Counted from the first letter of the stretch, positions 10,296 through 19,638 are shown. The stretch: DNA of 64,000 bases from Myxococcales bacterium (GCA_003142855.1 PLNW01000139.1:25468-89467); one strand, 5' to 3'. Notes: generated by a model from the letters alone, not told the origin. Numbers and translations: made by a program.

Positions 10296-12122
10296 ATGCG
10301 ACGTCGTCCCATTCTGGTCGTAGTGGTGTCCGCCTTGGCCTGCGTCGGGGCGCTCAGCTTGCGGGCCGCAGAGAAACCCACCCGCAAGCTCTCGTCGGCG
10401 GAGCGCGAGGCGCGCGGGTTTCTCGAAACCGTGACCGGCCTTGTGCAGCCGCTCAACACGGTGGCCAACCAGGCAGCCTGGATCGCCGCCACCGACGTCA
10501 GCCCCGAGCATACCGCAGCGCGGGCCGCGGCCGAAAAGGCGGCGGCGGCGGCGACCGGCTGCAAGCTGGTCATCGCGCGCACCGGAGCTTTCCTGGCCAA
10601 GCCGAGCGAGCTCTCCGATCTCAGTTTGCGCCAACTGCGCAAGCTGCAACTGGCCGCGGCCGAGAACCCCGGCACCATCCCCGAAGTGGTCAGCCAACGC
10701 ATCGAAGCCGAGGCCCGTCAGTCGGCTGTGCTCGACAGCTACTCCTTCTGCCTGCAACCGCTGGCGGGCGGAAAGTGCGGCCGCCTCACCTCGGCCAATG
10801 AGATCGATCAGATCCTGCGCACGTCGCGCGTGCTGGCCGATCGCGAACGCGCCTGGATGGCTTCCAAGGAGATCGGCCGTCCGCTCAAGTCTGGCCTGGT
10901 CGAGTTGCAAGCCCTGCGCAACCAGATCGCGCGCGCCATGGGCTATTCATCGTTCTTCGGCCTGCACGTGGCCGACTACGGCATGACCGTCGACGAGGTA
11001 ATGGCACTCATGGACGCCACGCTGGAGGCCAGCAGGCCGCTCTACGATGGCCTGCACTGCTTTGCAAAACACGCCCTGGCCGACCGATACAAGAAGTCAG
11101 TCCCCAAGTTGATTCCGGCGCATTGGCTGGGCAATCGCTGGGCGCAGGAATGGCCCGGCTTGGCTGAAGGCGCCAGCCTGGATCCCCTGTTCAAGGGCAA
11201 ATCGCCCGAGTTCATTGTACGCACCGCCGAGGACTTCTATGTGTCGCTGGGTTTTCCGCGTCTGCCCGAGAGCTTCTGGAAGAAATCGGACCTCTTTCCG
11301 GTGCCAGCCAATTCGCCGCGCAAGAAGAACGCCCATGCCACGGCATGGGACATCGACGGCGAGAGCGACGTGCGCTCGCTCATGAGCGTGGAGCCGAACG
11401 CGCAGTGGTTCGGGACCGCCCACCACGAGCTGGGTCACATCTACTACTACCTGTCCTACGCCACGCCCGAGGTGCCGTACCTGCTGCGCGCCGGGGCCAA
11501 CCGCGCCTTTCACGAGGCAGTGGGCGAGCTGGCGCGGCTGGCGAGCCAGCAGCCCGCCTATCTGCGCAAGCTCGGCCTCATCCGCGCCGGGCAAGAGCCC
11601 AATACCTCGGCCGCGCTCTTGCAATCGGCGCTTCAGTCGATCGTGTTCCTGCCCTTTGCCGCGGGCACCATGACCCACTTCGAGCACGATCTCTACGAGC
11701 ACGATTTGCCAGTGGCCGAATGGCAGAACCGCTGGTGGCAGTACGTGGCCACCTACCAAGGGGTGCAGCCGCCTGGCAAGCGCGCTGCAGATCTATGCGA
11801 CGCTTGCACCAAGACCCACATCAACGACGATCCGGCCCAGTACTACGACTACGCCATGGCGACCCTGATCAAGTTCCAGCTTCACGACCACATCTGCCGC
11901 AAGATCGTGAAGCAGGAACCGCGCGCCTGCGACTATTCGGGCAGCGAGGAAGCGGGCCGCTTTCTGCGCGACATCCTCAAGCTGGGCGCCACGCGCGACT
12001 GGCGCAAGGTCATGCGCGAGGCCACTGGCGAGGACATCGGCCCGCGCGCCATGCTGGATTTCTATCAGCCCCTGCTCGCGGACCTGGCCAAACGTAACCA
12101 GGGACTCGATTGTTCGCGCTAG
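10296..12122 (+). CDS. Secreted peptidyl-dipeptidase, M2 (ACE-like) family
   Basis: A zinc metallopeptidase of family M2, whose members remove C-terminal dipeptides. It has 608 residues, close to a bacterial M2 enzyme. A signal peptide is clear (MRRRPILVVVVSALACVGAL). The zinc site HHELGH lies near residue 375, and the third ligand about 25 residues later in AFHEAVGELARLAS. The flanking Gly-Ala-Asn-Arg (RAGANRAFHEAV) matches the ACE pattern EGANPGFHEA. Further conserved context is the C-terminal CDACTKTHINDDPAQYYDYAMA segment. It probably acts in the periplasm on peptides. Its TAG at 12120-12122 interlocks with the stop of the convergent lipoprotein gene (CTAG). Confidence 0.85.
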   Translation: MRRRPILVVVVSALACVGALSLRAAEKPTRKLSSAEREARGFLETVTGLVQPLNTVANQAAWIAATDVSPEHTAARAAAEKAAAAATGCKLVIARTGAFLAKPSELSDLSLRQLRKLQLAAAENPGTIPEVVSQRIEAEARQSAVLDSYSFCLQPLAGGKCGRLTSANEIDQILRTSRVLADRERAWMASKEIGRPLKSGLVELQALRNQIARAMGYSSFFGLHVADYGMTVDEVMALMDATLEASRPLYDGLHCFAKHALADRYKKSVPKLIPAHWLGNRWAQEWPGLAEGASLDPLFKGKSPEFIVRTAEDFYVSLGFPRLPESFWKKSDLFPVPANSPRKKNAHATAWDIDGESDVRSLMSVEPNAQWFGTAHHELGHIYYYLSYATPEVPYLLRAGANRAFHEAVGELARLASQQPAYLRKLGLIRAGQEPNTSAALLQSALQSIVFLPFAAGTMTHFEHDLYEHDLPVAEWQNRWWQYVATYQGVQPPGKRAADLCDACTKTHINDDPAQYYDYAMATLIKFQLHDHICRKIVKQEPRACDYSGSEEAGRFLRDILKLGATRDWRKVMREATGEDIGPRAMLDFYQPLLADLAKRNQGLDCSR

Positions 12123-13258
12123 GGTCCATCTAGGGTGAAGTGGACATTTGCGCGCTCGCTGATGAGCCCGACGACGCTGCCGTCAGCCAAGGGGCCGTTA
12201 ATCGCCAAGTCAAAGGAGACCGTTGGCCCGCTATTTGGGTTTAAGACACAGGCTGTGGTCGAGCACGCGCAGACGTGAGACATGTCACACAGGTTGTACT
12301 TCGCGCAGTCGACAACAACTGTGTGCCCATTGGCGGGATTCTGCAGGTAGCACTGCCAATTGGTTCCGTCGCTCGTCCCGCTGCCGCCTCCCCAGGCTGG
12401 AAGGCACATGCCGCTGTCGTCGATTGGCTTTTGGAGCGCGCACCATCCTGACCACAACTGGTAATTATTGATGGTGAACCTAAGCCGCTGGGGCTGGAAC
12501 GTGCCGCTGGTCATCGAGTAGGCAAACCCCTCGGACCAATAGTTGCTGGCGCTGTCAAGCATCATGCCTTCCGTCGCTAGACCGGGTGGGTACCCGACAT
12601 TCGGATCGGTGGCAGGTGGCGGCGGGGTGCCGTTGCCCAGAAAGACCGTCACCATGACCTGACCAGAAGAATCAACGGTCGAGGTGAACCTGATCACGTC
12701 TGAGCCGGACGGGAATTGGTAGTTCTCGATGTATCCGGTCCAGGAGGTTGGGCCCTGGCTGAGTGGTCCGGTCGCGGCCGGTCCCGCGTCGTGGACCGGA
12801 AGCACAGGCACGCCCGCATCGAATCTGGGCTGGGGGATTCCCGCGTCTATGCCAGGAGGGGGCGGCATGCAGGTCTGTCCAGGCAGAGGGCACTGCCAGC
12901 CTGGATCAATTATGCAGCCCGTACAGCCGTCACCGTTGAGCGTGTTTCCGTCATCGCAGTACTCGCCAATGTCTATCAGTCCATTCCCACAGTTGTTGAT
13001 GTTGGGAAAGCTTGCCGTGTTTCCACCGGACCCGCCGACAGGAATGAGACACAAGATGCCGCATCCGCCACTGCCGCCAGCAACTTGCAGCGTGCCACCG
13101 TTGGCCACTGCACCACCGACACCACTGCCGTTGGGAGAACCGCCAGCAGCGCCCCCCGACGTTGCGCCCCCAGCGTCTGAACCGAGCGCCCCAATCCCGT
13201 GATGATGATCGCATCCGCCGAGCACTGCCAGCGCCGCTACCAACAATGTCCATCTCAT
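12119..13258 (-). CDS. Lipoprotein with myxobacterial Cys-rich (DUF4215-type) repeat
   Basis: A 379-residue lipoprotein. ATG 13258 was chosen because GAGGAG precedes it and the signal peptide MRWTLLVAALAVLGGC starts there, with lipidated Cys16. A Gly-rich stretch (about 25-85) leads to one Cys-rich repeat, CGNGLIDIGEYCDDGN then GDGC and the CIIDPGWQC segment, the hallmark of a repeat frequent in myxobacterial surface proteins. The C-terminal half (about 165-379) is probably beta-rich and holds further Cys pairs (YNLCDMSHVCACSTTACVL). No catalytic motif is visible. It overlaps the convergent peptidase gene by four bases. Likely an outer-surface protein of unknown role. Confidence 0.8.
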   Translation of the reverse strand: MRWTLLVAALAVLGGCDHHHGIGALGSDAGGATSGGAAGGSPNGSGVGGAVANGGTLQVAGGSGGCGILCLIPVGGSGGNTASFPNINNCGNGLIDIGEYCDDGNTLNGDGCTGCIIDPGWQCPLPGQTCMPPPPGIDAGIPQPRFDAGVPVLPVHDAGPAATGPLSQGPTSWTGYIENYQFPSGSDVIRFTSTVDSSGQVMVTVFLGNGTPPPPATDPNVGYPPGLATEGMMLDSASNYWSEGFAYSMTSGTFQPQRLRFTINNYQLWSGWCALQKPIDDSGMCLPAWGGGSGTSDGTNWQCYLQNPANGHTVVVDCAKYNLCDMSHVCACSTTACVLNPNSGPTVSFDLAINGPLADGSVVGLISERANVHFTLDGP

Positions 13259-13308
13259 GATCTTGTCTCCTCTCGGACCCTCTCGTGTGGCGAACACAAC
13301 AAAACCTT

Positions 13309-14340
13309 TCACTTGCCGATCAGTGTGCGGGCCTGATTCGCGAATCGTCCTGTCGGGAATCGCGAGAGATAGTTTTCGAGGTCAGCGCGCGCCCCTGCCC
13401 CGTCGCCCATCTGCGCTCGGCAGGTCGCGCGCCCATACAGCGCTCGTTCGCTGACCGCATCGGGCGGCGCATCGGCGGAAAGCAGCGAGTTGAAATCGTT
13501 CAGCGCGGCCGCACGCCTTCCCTTTTCGGCACGCAGTTCAGCGCGCGCCACCAACATCTCGCGCCCCACCCCCGCCGTGGTCAGCGCCAGTCCGTCGAGC
13601 AGCCCCAAGGCCTGATCGTGGCGGCCGAGACGCAAGAGGGCCTCGATCCGTGTCACGTTCGCCTCAGGCTCAAGCGCGCCATTCGCTCCGAATCGCGCCC
13701 GGTGCTCATCCAGCATGGCCAGCGCCTGTCCGGGATCTTGTTCCTGCCGAAGCTTGTGGATCGCTCCAGCGAGCAATCGCGATTCCTGCGCCAGCGCCGA
13801 TGGACTGGGCGGCAGCGCTGGGGGAGGTTCAAGCGATACCTTTGTCGCCACCGACTCCTGCGTGGCCCCGCGAAAGGCCAGGCGAGGCGCGTGGGTCTCC
13901 TCGGCGCGCACGACCGACGAAGGCTCGGGCTCAGGCAAAAGGGCCGGAGCAGGAGGTGGAGCGACGACGGCATGCGGGCGCCGGACAGACGCGCTGGCCG
14001 GCATCGAGACCGGGACAGCGGCCGGAAGTGTGCGAAGCGAAGGGCCGCGCAAAATGTGCAGGACAGCCGCATACAGGGCCCCGCCGAACAGCAAGAGGCC
14101 GACCGCGATGGCTACCTGCCACGCCCATCTTCTGGTCAGATGCCGTTCGCGGCTGCGCAGTCGCGCGGCAACGTCGGCCAGATTCTTCGCCCCGAATGGC
14201 GGCACAACCGCCGCCGAACGCAGCAAAGCCCCTGCTAGCGCCTCGTCGCTGTCGCCAGAAGGCCGCGCGCTCCAACGGTCGCGGATAGGAGTCCGCTCGT
14301 CGGCGTCAGTCTGCCTGCCTCTCGCCATGGGTTCTTTCAT
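13309..14340 (-). CDS. Membrane-anchored TPR protein coupled to the ECF sigma factor
   Basis: A 343-residue protein with an N-terminal cytoplasmic stretch (about 1-68), one membrane helix (WAWQVAIAVGLLLFGGALYAAVL, about 71-93), a Pro/Ala-rich linker, and a C-terminal helical repeat region (about 185-340) with TPR-like pairs (ARAELRAEKGRRAAALNDF, then GDGAGARADLENYLSRFP). Its ATG at 14340 overlaps the sigma factor stop (ATGA), so the two are coupled. Position and topology suggest an anti-sigma or regulatory partner, as often seen in myxobacteria, but no zinc-finger anti-sigma motif is present, so the role is inferred from context. Confidence 0.75.
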   Translation of the reverse strand: MKEPMARGRQTDADERTPIRDRWSARPSGDSDEALAGALLRSAAVVPPFGAKNLADVAARLRSRERHLTRRWAWQVAIAVGLLLFGGALYAAVLHILRGPSLRTLPAAVPVSMPASASVRRPHAVVAPPPAPALLPEPEPSSVVRAEETHAPRLAFRGATQESVATKVSLEPPPALPPSPSALAQESRLLAGAIHKLRQEQDPGQALAMLDEHRARFGANGALEPEANVTRIEALLRLGRHDQALGLLDGLALTTAGVGREMLVARAELRAEKGRRAAALNDFNSLLSADAPPDAVSERALYGRATCRAQMGDGAGARADLENYLSRFPTGRFANQARTLIGK

Positions 14341-14912
14341 GTACGTCTCCCCGAATCGCGCTTCATTTCAGCGATGAACCGCGCTCGCGCCCGATGCAGA
14401 TGCACCCAAACCGTTGCCAGCTTGAGCCCGGTCAAGGTGGCGATCTCTTCGCCTGACAACTCTTCGAGTTCGAAGAGGATGAGCACATTCCGGTACTTAC
14501 CCGGCAGTCGGTCAAGGATGCGGTAGACCGTCTCGCTGGACTGGCGTCGCTCGAACTCATCAACCGGTGTCAGATGCGGCGGCGCCATGGTGCGCTCGAT
14601 CTCGAGGTGCCTTGCGCGCGAGAACCAACGCCGGAACCGGTCTTTGCGGCGGCTTTCTCGCGCCACGCGTTCCGTGATCCGGTAGAGCCAGGTGGTCACT
14701 TTGGCCTCCCCGCGAAACTCCGGCAGCCGACGCCGGACAACCAGGAAGATCTCATGAACCAGATCGTCCACGTCAACCAGGGGCCCCGCGAGTTTTGCCG
14801 CCCAGCGGGCCACGGTGGGCGCATGGGCGCGATAGAGCGCTTCAAGGTCCGGGACGCCGGAGCGGCTCTCGATGACCGGAGTGGCGTCAGAGCGGACCAA
14901 AGTCATGTTCAC
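14337..14912 (-). CDS. ECF-family RNA polymerase sigma factor
   Basis: A 191-residue sigma-70 family factor of the extracytoplasmic-function type. Region 2 spans about residues 25-95 (ALYRAHAPTVARWAAKL, VDDLVHEIFLVV, EAKVTTWLYRI), and region 4 spans about 125-185 (RILDRLPGKYRNVLILFELEE, then the helix-turn-helix SGEEIATLTGLKLATVWVHL). Region 3 is absent, as expected for ECF factors. GTG 14912 and ATG 14906 are both possible starts; AGGTG sits just before the ATG. It forms a tight minus-strand group with the gene upstream (14945-15871) and the TPR membrane protein downstream. The target promoters cannot be seen. Confidence 0.92.
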   Translation of the reverse strand: MNMTLVRSDATPVIESRSGVPDLEALYRAHAPTVARWAAKLAGPLVDVDDLVHEIFLVVRRRLPEFRGEAKVTTWLYRITERVARESRRKDRFRRWFSRARHLEIERTMAPPHLTPVDEFERRQSSETVYRILDRLPGKYRNVLILFELEELSGEEIATLTGLKLATVWVHLHRARARFIAEMKRDSGRRT

Positions 14913-14944
14913 CTAGTCTTGTGTTCCAGGTTGTCCCGAACCTT

Positions 14945-15871
14945 TCACGGAAAGCGCCCCAGGCTGAGTCCAGAAGCGATTTGCACCTCCACACGTGGAA
15001 GCTGGCCGCTGGCGCCGAGGCCGCCGACGTCAAGCTGGTCATGTCCAGGATAGACGAGCACGTCCAGGCCAATCCATCCCGCCGCACTATTCCATGCCCA
15101 CAGGCCGCGCAGCCCCGCCCCCATGCCAAACTGCGCACTGCTGTCTGAGGCAGTCGACGGCAAGCCGACTCCCTCGACGCGCAGAAGCGCGATCACCCCG
15201 CCCGCGTGAAAATCCAACATGCTCGCGCTTCGGCTCACGCGGTACTGTGGTCCCGCGGCCAGCGCCACGCGCGTCCAGTGTGCAGCGCCCGTCAACGATC
15301 CCAACGATTGGGAATGGGTCGAGCTTGCCGAAAGCGCGGCGGCAAGGCCAAGGTGTCCACTCCGCCGAGACAGCGAAGCGGCCAGCGTGGCACCGGGGAC
15401 GACTTCCCCGCCTGCGATAGATGCGAGCAAGCCGATCCCGACATCGAAGCGCTGGGGTCGATTGGGCGGTGGTTGCACGGCCTTCACCTCAGCAGCCGCC
15501 GGCGAAGGACGCGGTGGTGGTGCCGGTGGTGGCAACGTCACAGACGTTGCCACGTTGGGGTTGAACTCAGCCTCCCAGGTTGAGATGACAACAGCCACGG
15601 CCTCTGCCAAATCGGCGCAAGAGCCGGTCCTGTCGAGCGTCCGTTGGGCGAGACGTCGGCCATCCGAGCTGACCAACTCGACGTGCACCATCCCATCCTT
15701 GCTGGACAGATACGCCTGATGCTGGTCTGAACCTGGCGGTGTCTCTCCCGCGTTGAAGCCGGAAAGCTGGGCCAAACGGTCCCGCACCTCCGCGGGCGCG
15801 GGGCACACGCTGTCACCCCCGAGATCCAACAGTGGATGGGCGAGCCAGAGGACCATCACCGCTGCAATCAC
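14945..15871 (-). CDS. Exported protein of unknown function upstream of the sigma factor
   Basis: Start GTG 15871 is supported by a strong AGGGGAGG site. The 308 residues begin with a signal-like hydrophobic stretch (VIAAVMVLWLAHPLLDLGG), then a region with CPAPAEVRDRLAQLSG and DRTGSCADLAEAVAVVISTW (about 25-110), a Pro-rich linker (about 120-145), and a C-terminal part of alternating Gly/Ala-rich strands (for example FDVGIGLLASIAGGEVVPG) that looks like an outer-membrane barrel or surface beta domain. This architecture recurs beside ECF sigma genes in myxobacteria, but I cannot name a family. It is 32 bases upstream of the sigma gene and probably cotranscribed. Confidence 0.72.
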   Translation of the reverse strand: MIAAVMVLWLAHPLLDLGGDSVCPAPAEVRDRLAQLSGFNAGETPPGSDQHQAYLSSKDGMVHVELVSSDGRRLAQRTLDRTGSCADLAEAVAVVISTWEAEFNPNVATSVTLPPPAPPPRPSPAAAEVKAVQPPPNRPQRFDVGIGLLASIAGGEVVPGATLAASLSRRSGHLGLAAALSASSTHSQSLGSLTGAAHWTRVALAAGPQYRVSRSASMLDFHAGGVIALLRVEGVGLPSTASDSSAQFGMGAGLRGLWAWNSAAGWIGLDVLVYPGHDQLDVGGLGASGQLPRVEVQIASGLSLGRFP

Positions 15872-15891
15872 GCCGTCCCTCCCCTTAGACG

Positions 15892-16857
15892 CTAGAAACG
15901 AATCGCGTCGAATCTCAACAATTCGGCAAAGGCCGCGCAGCGAGCGCGGATGGCGCTCTCGTCGAGCGAGCGGAAGCGATCCAGGCTGAAGTCCTCTACG
16001 CAGAACGAGGCCAAGACCGAACCCACCACCAGCGCCGTGCGGATTCCAGCCGGTGAAGTATCGCCGGTGCGGGCCAGCCAGCCCATGCAGCCACCGGCAA
16101 AGGAGTCGCCAGCGCCCGTGGGATCCACCACGCGCTCGAGCGGAAACGCAGGCGCAGCGAACACGCCTTCTTCGCAGAAGAACAGCGCTCCAGCATCGCC
16201 GCGCTTGATGACCACGGCGCCGGGCCCCATAGCGCGAATCACGCTGGCCGCTGTGGGCAGGTTGTCCTTGCCTGAGAGCTGGCGGGCCTCCTCGTCGTTG
16301 AGCAACACCATGTTCACCCGCTCCAGCACGCGCACCAACTCGGTCCGTTTTCCGCCGATCCAGAAGTTCATGGTGTCGCACGCCACGAAGCGCGGGCGGC
16401 GCACCTGACCCAGCACCTCCGACTGCAAGACCGGATCGATGTTGGCCAGAAACACAAACGCGCTGTCGGCGTAGGCCGGCGGCAGCTTGGGCCGGAAGGT
16501 CTCGAAGACGTTGAGTTGGGTATCGAGGGTGGTGCGATTGTTGAAGTCCGCCGCGTAACGGCCAGCCCAGCGGAAGGTGCGGCCGGACGCTCGCTCCAGG
16601 CCGGCTAGATCGATGCCTCGGCTGTGCAGCAATGCCTCGTGGGCCGCGGGAAAGTCGCTGCCCACCACGCCCACCAGCCGCACGGGCGCGAAGAACGAAG
16701 CGGCGAATGACGCGTAACAAGCGGCGCCGCCCAGCACGTCCTCGCGCCGGCTGCTCTGGGTCTCGATGGTATCAAGCGCCAGCGATCCGACGACCAGCAG
16801 GGGCGAACCCGTGGACGCGGCCTGTTTGGCGACGCTGCGAACTGAATCTGGTTTCAC
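15892..16857 (-). CDS. PfkB-family carbohydrate/nucleoside kinase
   Basis: A 321-residue kinase of the ribokinase/PfkB family. N-terminal signature: LLVVGSLALDTIETQ, GGAACYASFAASFF and VGVVGSDFPAAH. The C-terminal signature DPTGAGDSFAGGCMGW carries the catalytic Asp and the anion-hole glycines. GTG 16857 was chosen because AGGAGG lies 7 bases upstream; an open frame continues to 16896 without a better site. The substrate is unclear: the GACDTMNFWIGGKR-like middle (actual CDTMNFWIGGKRTEL) resembles bacterial PfkB relatives of unassigned specificity. It lies 20 bases upstream of the next minus-strand gene and may share its transcript. Confidence 0.9.
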   Translation of the reverse strand: MKPDSVRSVAKQAASTGSPLLVVGSLALDTIETQSSRREDVLGGAACYASFAASFFAPVRLVGVVGSDFPAAHEALLHSRGIDLAGLERASGRTFRWAGRYAADFNNRTTLDTQLNVFETFRPKLPPAYADSAFVFLANIDPVLQSEVLGQVRRPRFVACDTMNFWIGGKRTELVRVLERVNMVLLNDEEARQLSGKDNLPTAASVIRAMGPGAVVIKRGDAGALFFCEEGVFAAPAFPLERVVDPTGAGDSFAGGCMGWLARTGDTSPAGIRTALVVGSVLASFCVEDFSLDRFRSLDESAIRARCAAFAELLRFDAIRF

Positions 16858-16942
16858 GACAATGCCTCCTTCGGCGAACTGAGCCTTTGCTACCATGAAA
16901 AGGCGCCATGGCCGAAACCCCTTGTCCGAGGTTGACTCTCAA

Positions 16943-18208
16943 CTACCAGCCAGCGAAAAGCTGAGTGAAGAACAACGGCACAACTTCACCCTCGGCCTGA
17001 CCCACAACCACGCCGATTCCCACATGGGTCATGTCGGGGTTGAGGATGTTGGCGCGGTGGCTAGGGCTGCCCATGAATCCATTCTCGACCTCTACCGTCG
17101 AGAACGCCCGTCCCACGTTCTCGGCAAGGGTGCGCGGGAAGGGCGAGACGTGGGCCGCACGGACGCGATCCGCGGCGCCGCCACTCTTGTCCGATACGTG
17201 AACCACTTCACCCGTACGTGCCATTTCGCGGCTGTGACCGCGGGCGATCTCCTGCAAACGCGCGTCCCGTTGCAACGCGGGCAAGCCGGCAGCCGCGCGG
17301 TCTCGGTTGATGAGAGCCAGCAACTCGCGCTCGGCCTCGGCCGCATCCTGACGCCGAGTCACTTCGTTGCCGCTGACTGCGATCCGCGCAGGTGGCTCCA
17401 CACCGCAGTACAGAGGGAAATTCGCCAGAACTCCCGGCCCGTGGCCGTCATCGCCTTCAATCTCCAACTGGTACACACCGTCGCCGGAATCACACGCCAC
17501 CGTGAGTTCGAAACGGCCCTTGCGGGCCGACATGGCCAGATTGCGCACGCCTCCACGCGGGGCGGCCACCAGAACCGCGGGCTGCGCGAAGCGACCCAAC
17601 AGCCGGCCCACCAAAGTCACGGTGCCCCGCGAGGGCAGCCGTCGTGGCAGCGCTCGCAACTCCAAGTTCTGTGGCTGCAAGGTCAAGACCGCGATCAGCT
17701 CGTCAGCGCCACGCTTGACCCCCACTCCCATGCGGCGCCAGTCGCCCATCTTGAAGACGCTGGGCACTTGCTTGCGTAGGTCAAGCAAAAGGGATCCATC
17801 ACCCCCGGGCGAGCTGCGCATCATGACGATGTAGGGCTCGGGCTCGACGATGCCGTAGTGGTGGACCAGGAATGCAATGGCGTCGAACGAGGGCAACCGC
17901 TTGGCCACGGTGGCGCGCGCGATGTCCGTCGCCACCAGATCCAATCGACCATCCCGCAAGGGTGCCGGGGCACGCACGGCAGCCGCCGCCCTGTGCACCT
18001 CGGCCACCACCTGCGCCATCAATGGATCGGAGTCGCGTCCGCCACGAATCTGTCCCAACGGCGGAGCCTGATACTCCTGGGCCGCTGAACCGCTGGGAAC
18101 CAGGTCCGGAGCGGCCGCCGCCCTGGCATCCCTCGCCCCCATCGATCCGGCGCAAAACGCGGCGCCGATGGGGATCCAAACAAGTGCCCCACTACGCCGT
18201 GATGACAC
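16943..18208 (-). CDS. Secreted CAP/SCP-domain protein
   Basis: A 421-residue exported protein. Signal peptide: MSSRRSGALVWIPIGAAFCAG and cleavage near ARDARA. The C-terminal 130 residues are a CAP (SCP/PR1) domain: LLALINRDRAAAGLPALQRD, HSREMARTGEVVHV, LAENVGRA, and SPSHRANILNPDMTHVGIG, with the His and Glu residues of the CAP cavity. The N-terminal 280 residues have no family I can name; they include ATDIARATVAKRLPSFDAIA and a beta-rich domain (TVTLVGRLLGRFAQPAVLVA) that may bind the cell wall or another ligand. CAP proteins are extracellular with varied roles. The gene is followed 85 bases later by the PfkB start on the same strand. Confidence 0.85.
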   Translation of the reverse strand: MSSRRSGALVWIPIGAAFCAGSMGARDARAAAAPDLVPSGSAAQEYQAPPLGQIRGGRDSDPLMAQVVAEVHRAAAAVRAPAPLRDGRLDLVATDIARATVAKRLPSFDAIAFLVHHYGIVEPEPYIVMMRSSPGGDGSLLLDLRKQVPSVFKMGDWRRMGVGVKRGADELIAVLTLQPQNLELRALPRRLPSRGTVTLVGRLLGRFAQPAVLVAAPRGGVRNLAMSARKGRFELTVACDSGDGVYQLEIEGDDGHGPGVLANFPLYCGVEPPARIAVSGNEVTRRQDAAEAERELLALINRDRAAAGLPALQRDARLQEIARGHSREMARTGEVVHVSDKSGGAADRVRAAHVSPFPRTLAENVGRAFSTVEVENGFMGSPSHRANILNPDMTHVGIGVVVGQAEGEVVPLFFTQLFAGW

Positions 18209-18249
18209 CCGACCATCCCTCCCCGGAGCTAGAATGCTATTTCAGGTCG

Positions 18250-19638
18250 CTACTTCTTGGCCGGCTTCTTCTCGGCCTTCTTGCCGGCCGGTTCCGTCTT
18301 GGTTTCGGCCTTCTTGCTGTCCTTGGCCGGGGTGTCCTTGACCACGGGCACCTCGCCCTTCTCGTCAACGAAGACAATCTCGCCGAAGCGATCCAGTTTG
18401 TGGAAATCGCCGACCAAGGGGGCTGACCAGCCCAGGGCCGTCTGCGCCTTGGCGTCTTTGGGCGAGTCCATGCGGAACATGTTGAGACGCCACTTGTCGC
18501 CGAGCGCCGGCGGAACCTTGACGCCGTTGGTGTCCAGGCCGTTCACGTCAGCAAGCGGCAGCGCCATTTCCACCGTCCAGCCCTTGTCCTGGTCATCACG
18601 CTTGTTGAGGGTGCCGTCGACCTTCACCGCCGCTTTCAGCTTCGAGTTCCAGTCATAGGGCTTGCGCTTGGGATCCAAGCTGTCCTCGTACTTGCGGTAG
18701 GTGGGCAGATAGGTGTCGAAGATGGTGCCGTTGGGAGCCACCTGCAGCTCGATATACCCCTTGCCGTCGCCGTTGGCGTCGATCATCACCTCGTCCATCT
18801 CCTGCGTCCACAGCTTAGAGTCGCGCTCGGTGAGCGTACCCCAAACGTCGGTGTCGACGTTCTCGAACGCGATGTAGAGATTCTGATTGTCCCAAAGCAG
18901 CTTGGCCTCGGTGTTGGGCTGCGCCGGCTCGCCGTTCATGGTGTTTACGAACAGGCCGGTCGATGGGGCGGTCTTCCACGCTGGCTCCTCCAACTTGCCG
19001 TCGATCTTGATGGGCTTGGGCGTCTTGCGCACCAGGTACCGCTTGAGAACAGGCGGCACCTTGACCACAACCGGGATGGTCGCCGCCGCTACGCGGCCTT
19101 CTTCGTGCGGCCCGGACTTGATGGTCATGCGCTCGTTGCCCCGCCACAGGCCCGTGAAGACGCTGAAAGAATTGAAAGCCCAGTTGGGTGGCAGGTGGAA
19201 CGAGTGTTGATCGCGGATGATGTCGCCAGCCTTCCAACGCGACACCGGGTACTTTCCACTGATGGCGCCGTGGTCAACGTTGATGAATCCCTTGCCGCCG
19301 GGGCCGCTGATATGGGTAAACAGTCTCCACCCGTCGCTGGGCGCGGACTTCACCTTCCAATAGTGGGTCAGATGAACGTCCTTTCCCGGTTCCGCCGGGT
19401 TCGGGGACACGTCAATGCCGATGTACTCGACCTTGCCATCCAGATCCGCATGCGCCACGAATTGCGGCGTGGGATCGGATGTCAGTAGGTTCTTCTTGAT
19501 GAATTCCTCGTCCTCTTTGGTCGGCTTTTCATCGGCCTGCTCCACACAACCGAAAGCAAGACCCGACAGTGCGGCGACGCAAAGCCAACGGTCAGAGCGC
19601 AGCCGAACTGCGCGCGGCGTTCCTGAGACTCGTGACAT
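18250..19638 (-). CDS. Lipoprotein with CBM9-like C-terminal domain
   Basis: A 462-residue lipoprotein. ATG 19638 follows GGGAG at a good distance. The signal peptide ends at the lipobox LAFGC (Cys about 30). The middle (about 55-190) is a beta-sandwich-like region with IDVSPNPAEPGKDVHLTHYW and PPNWAFNSFSVFTGLWRG. Residues about 200-420 resemble the family 9 carbohydrate-binding/DOMON-like module: PKPIKIDGKLEEPAWKTA, AKLLWDNQNLYIAFENVDTD, IDANGDGKGYIELQVAPNGT, and DKGWTVEMALPLADV. The tail is Lys/Glu/Ala-rich. It is likely an outer-membrane-anchored binding protein; ligand unknown. Confidence 0.85.
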   Translation of the reverse strand: MSRVSGTPRAVRLRSDRWLCVAALSGLAFGCVEQADEKPTKEDEEFIKKNLLTSDPTPQFVAHADLDGKVEYIGIDVSPNPAEPGKDVHLTHYWKVKSAPSDGWRLFTHISGPGGKGFINVDHGAISGKYPVSRWKAGDIIRDQHSFHLPPNWAFNSFSVFTGLWRGNERMTIKSGPHEEGRVAAATIPVVVKVPPVLKRYLVRKTPKPIKIDGKLEEPAWKTAPSTGLFVNTMNGEPAQPNTEAKLLWDNQNLYIAFENVDTDVWGTLTERDSKLWTQEMDEVMIDANGDGKGYIELQVAPNGTIFDTYLPTYRKYEDSLDPKRKPYDWNSKLKAAVKVDGTLNKRDDQDKGWTVEMALPLADVNGLDTNGVKVPPALGDKWRLNMFRMDSPKDAKAQTALGWSAPLVGDFHKLDRFGEIVFVDEKGEVPVVKDTPAKDSKKAETKTEPAGKKAEKKPAKK

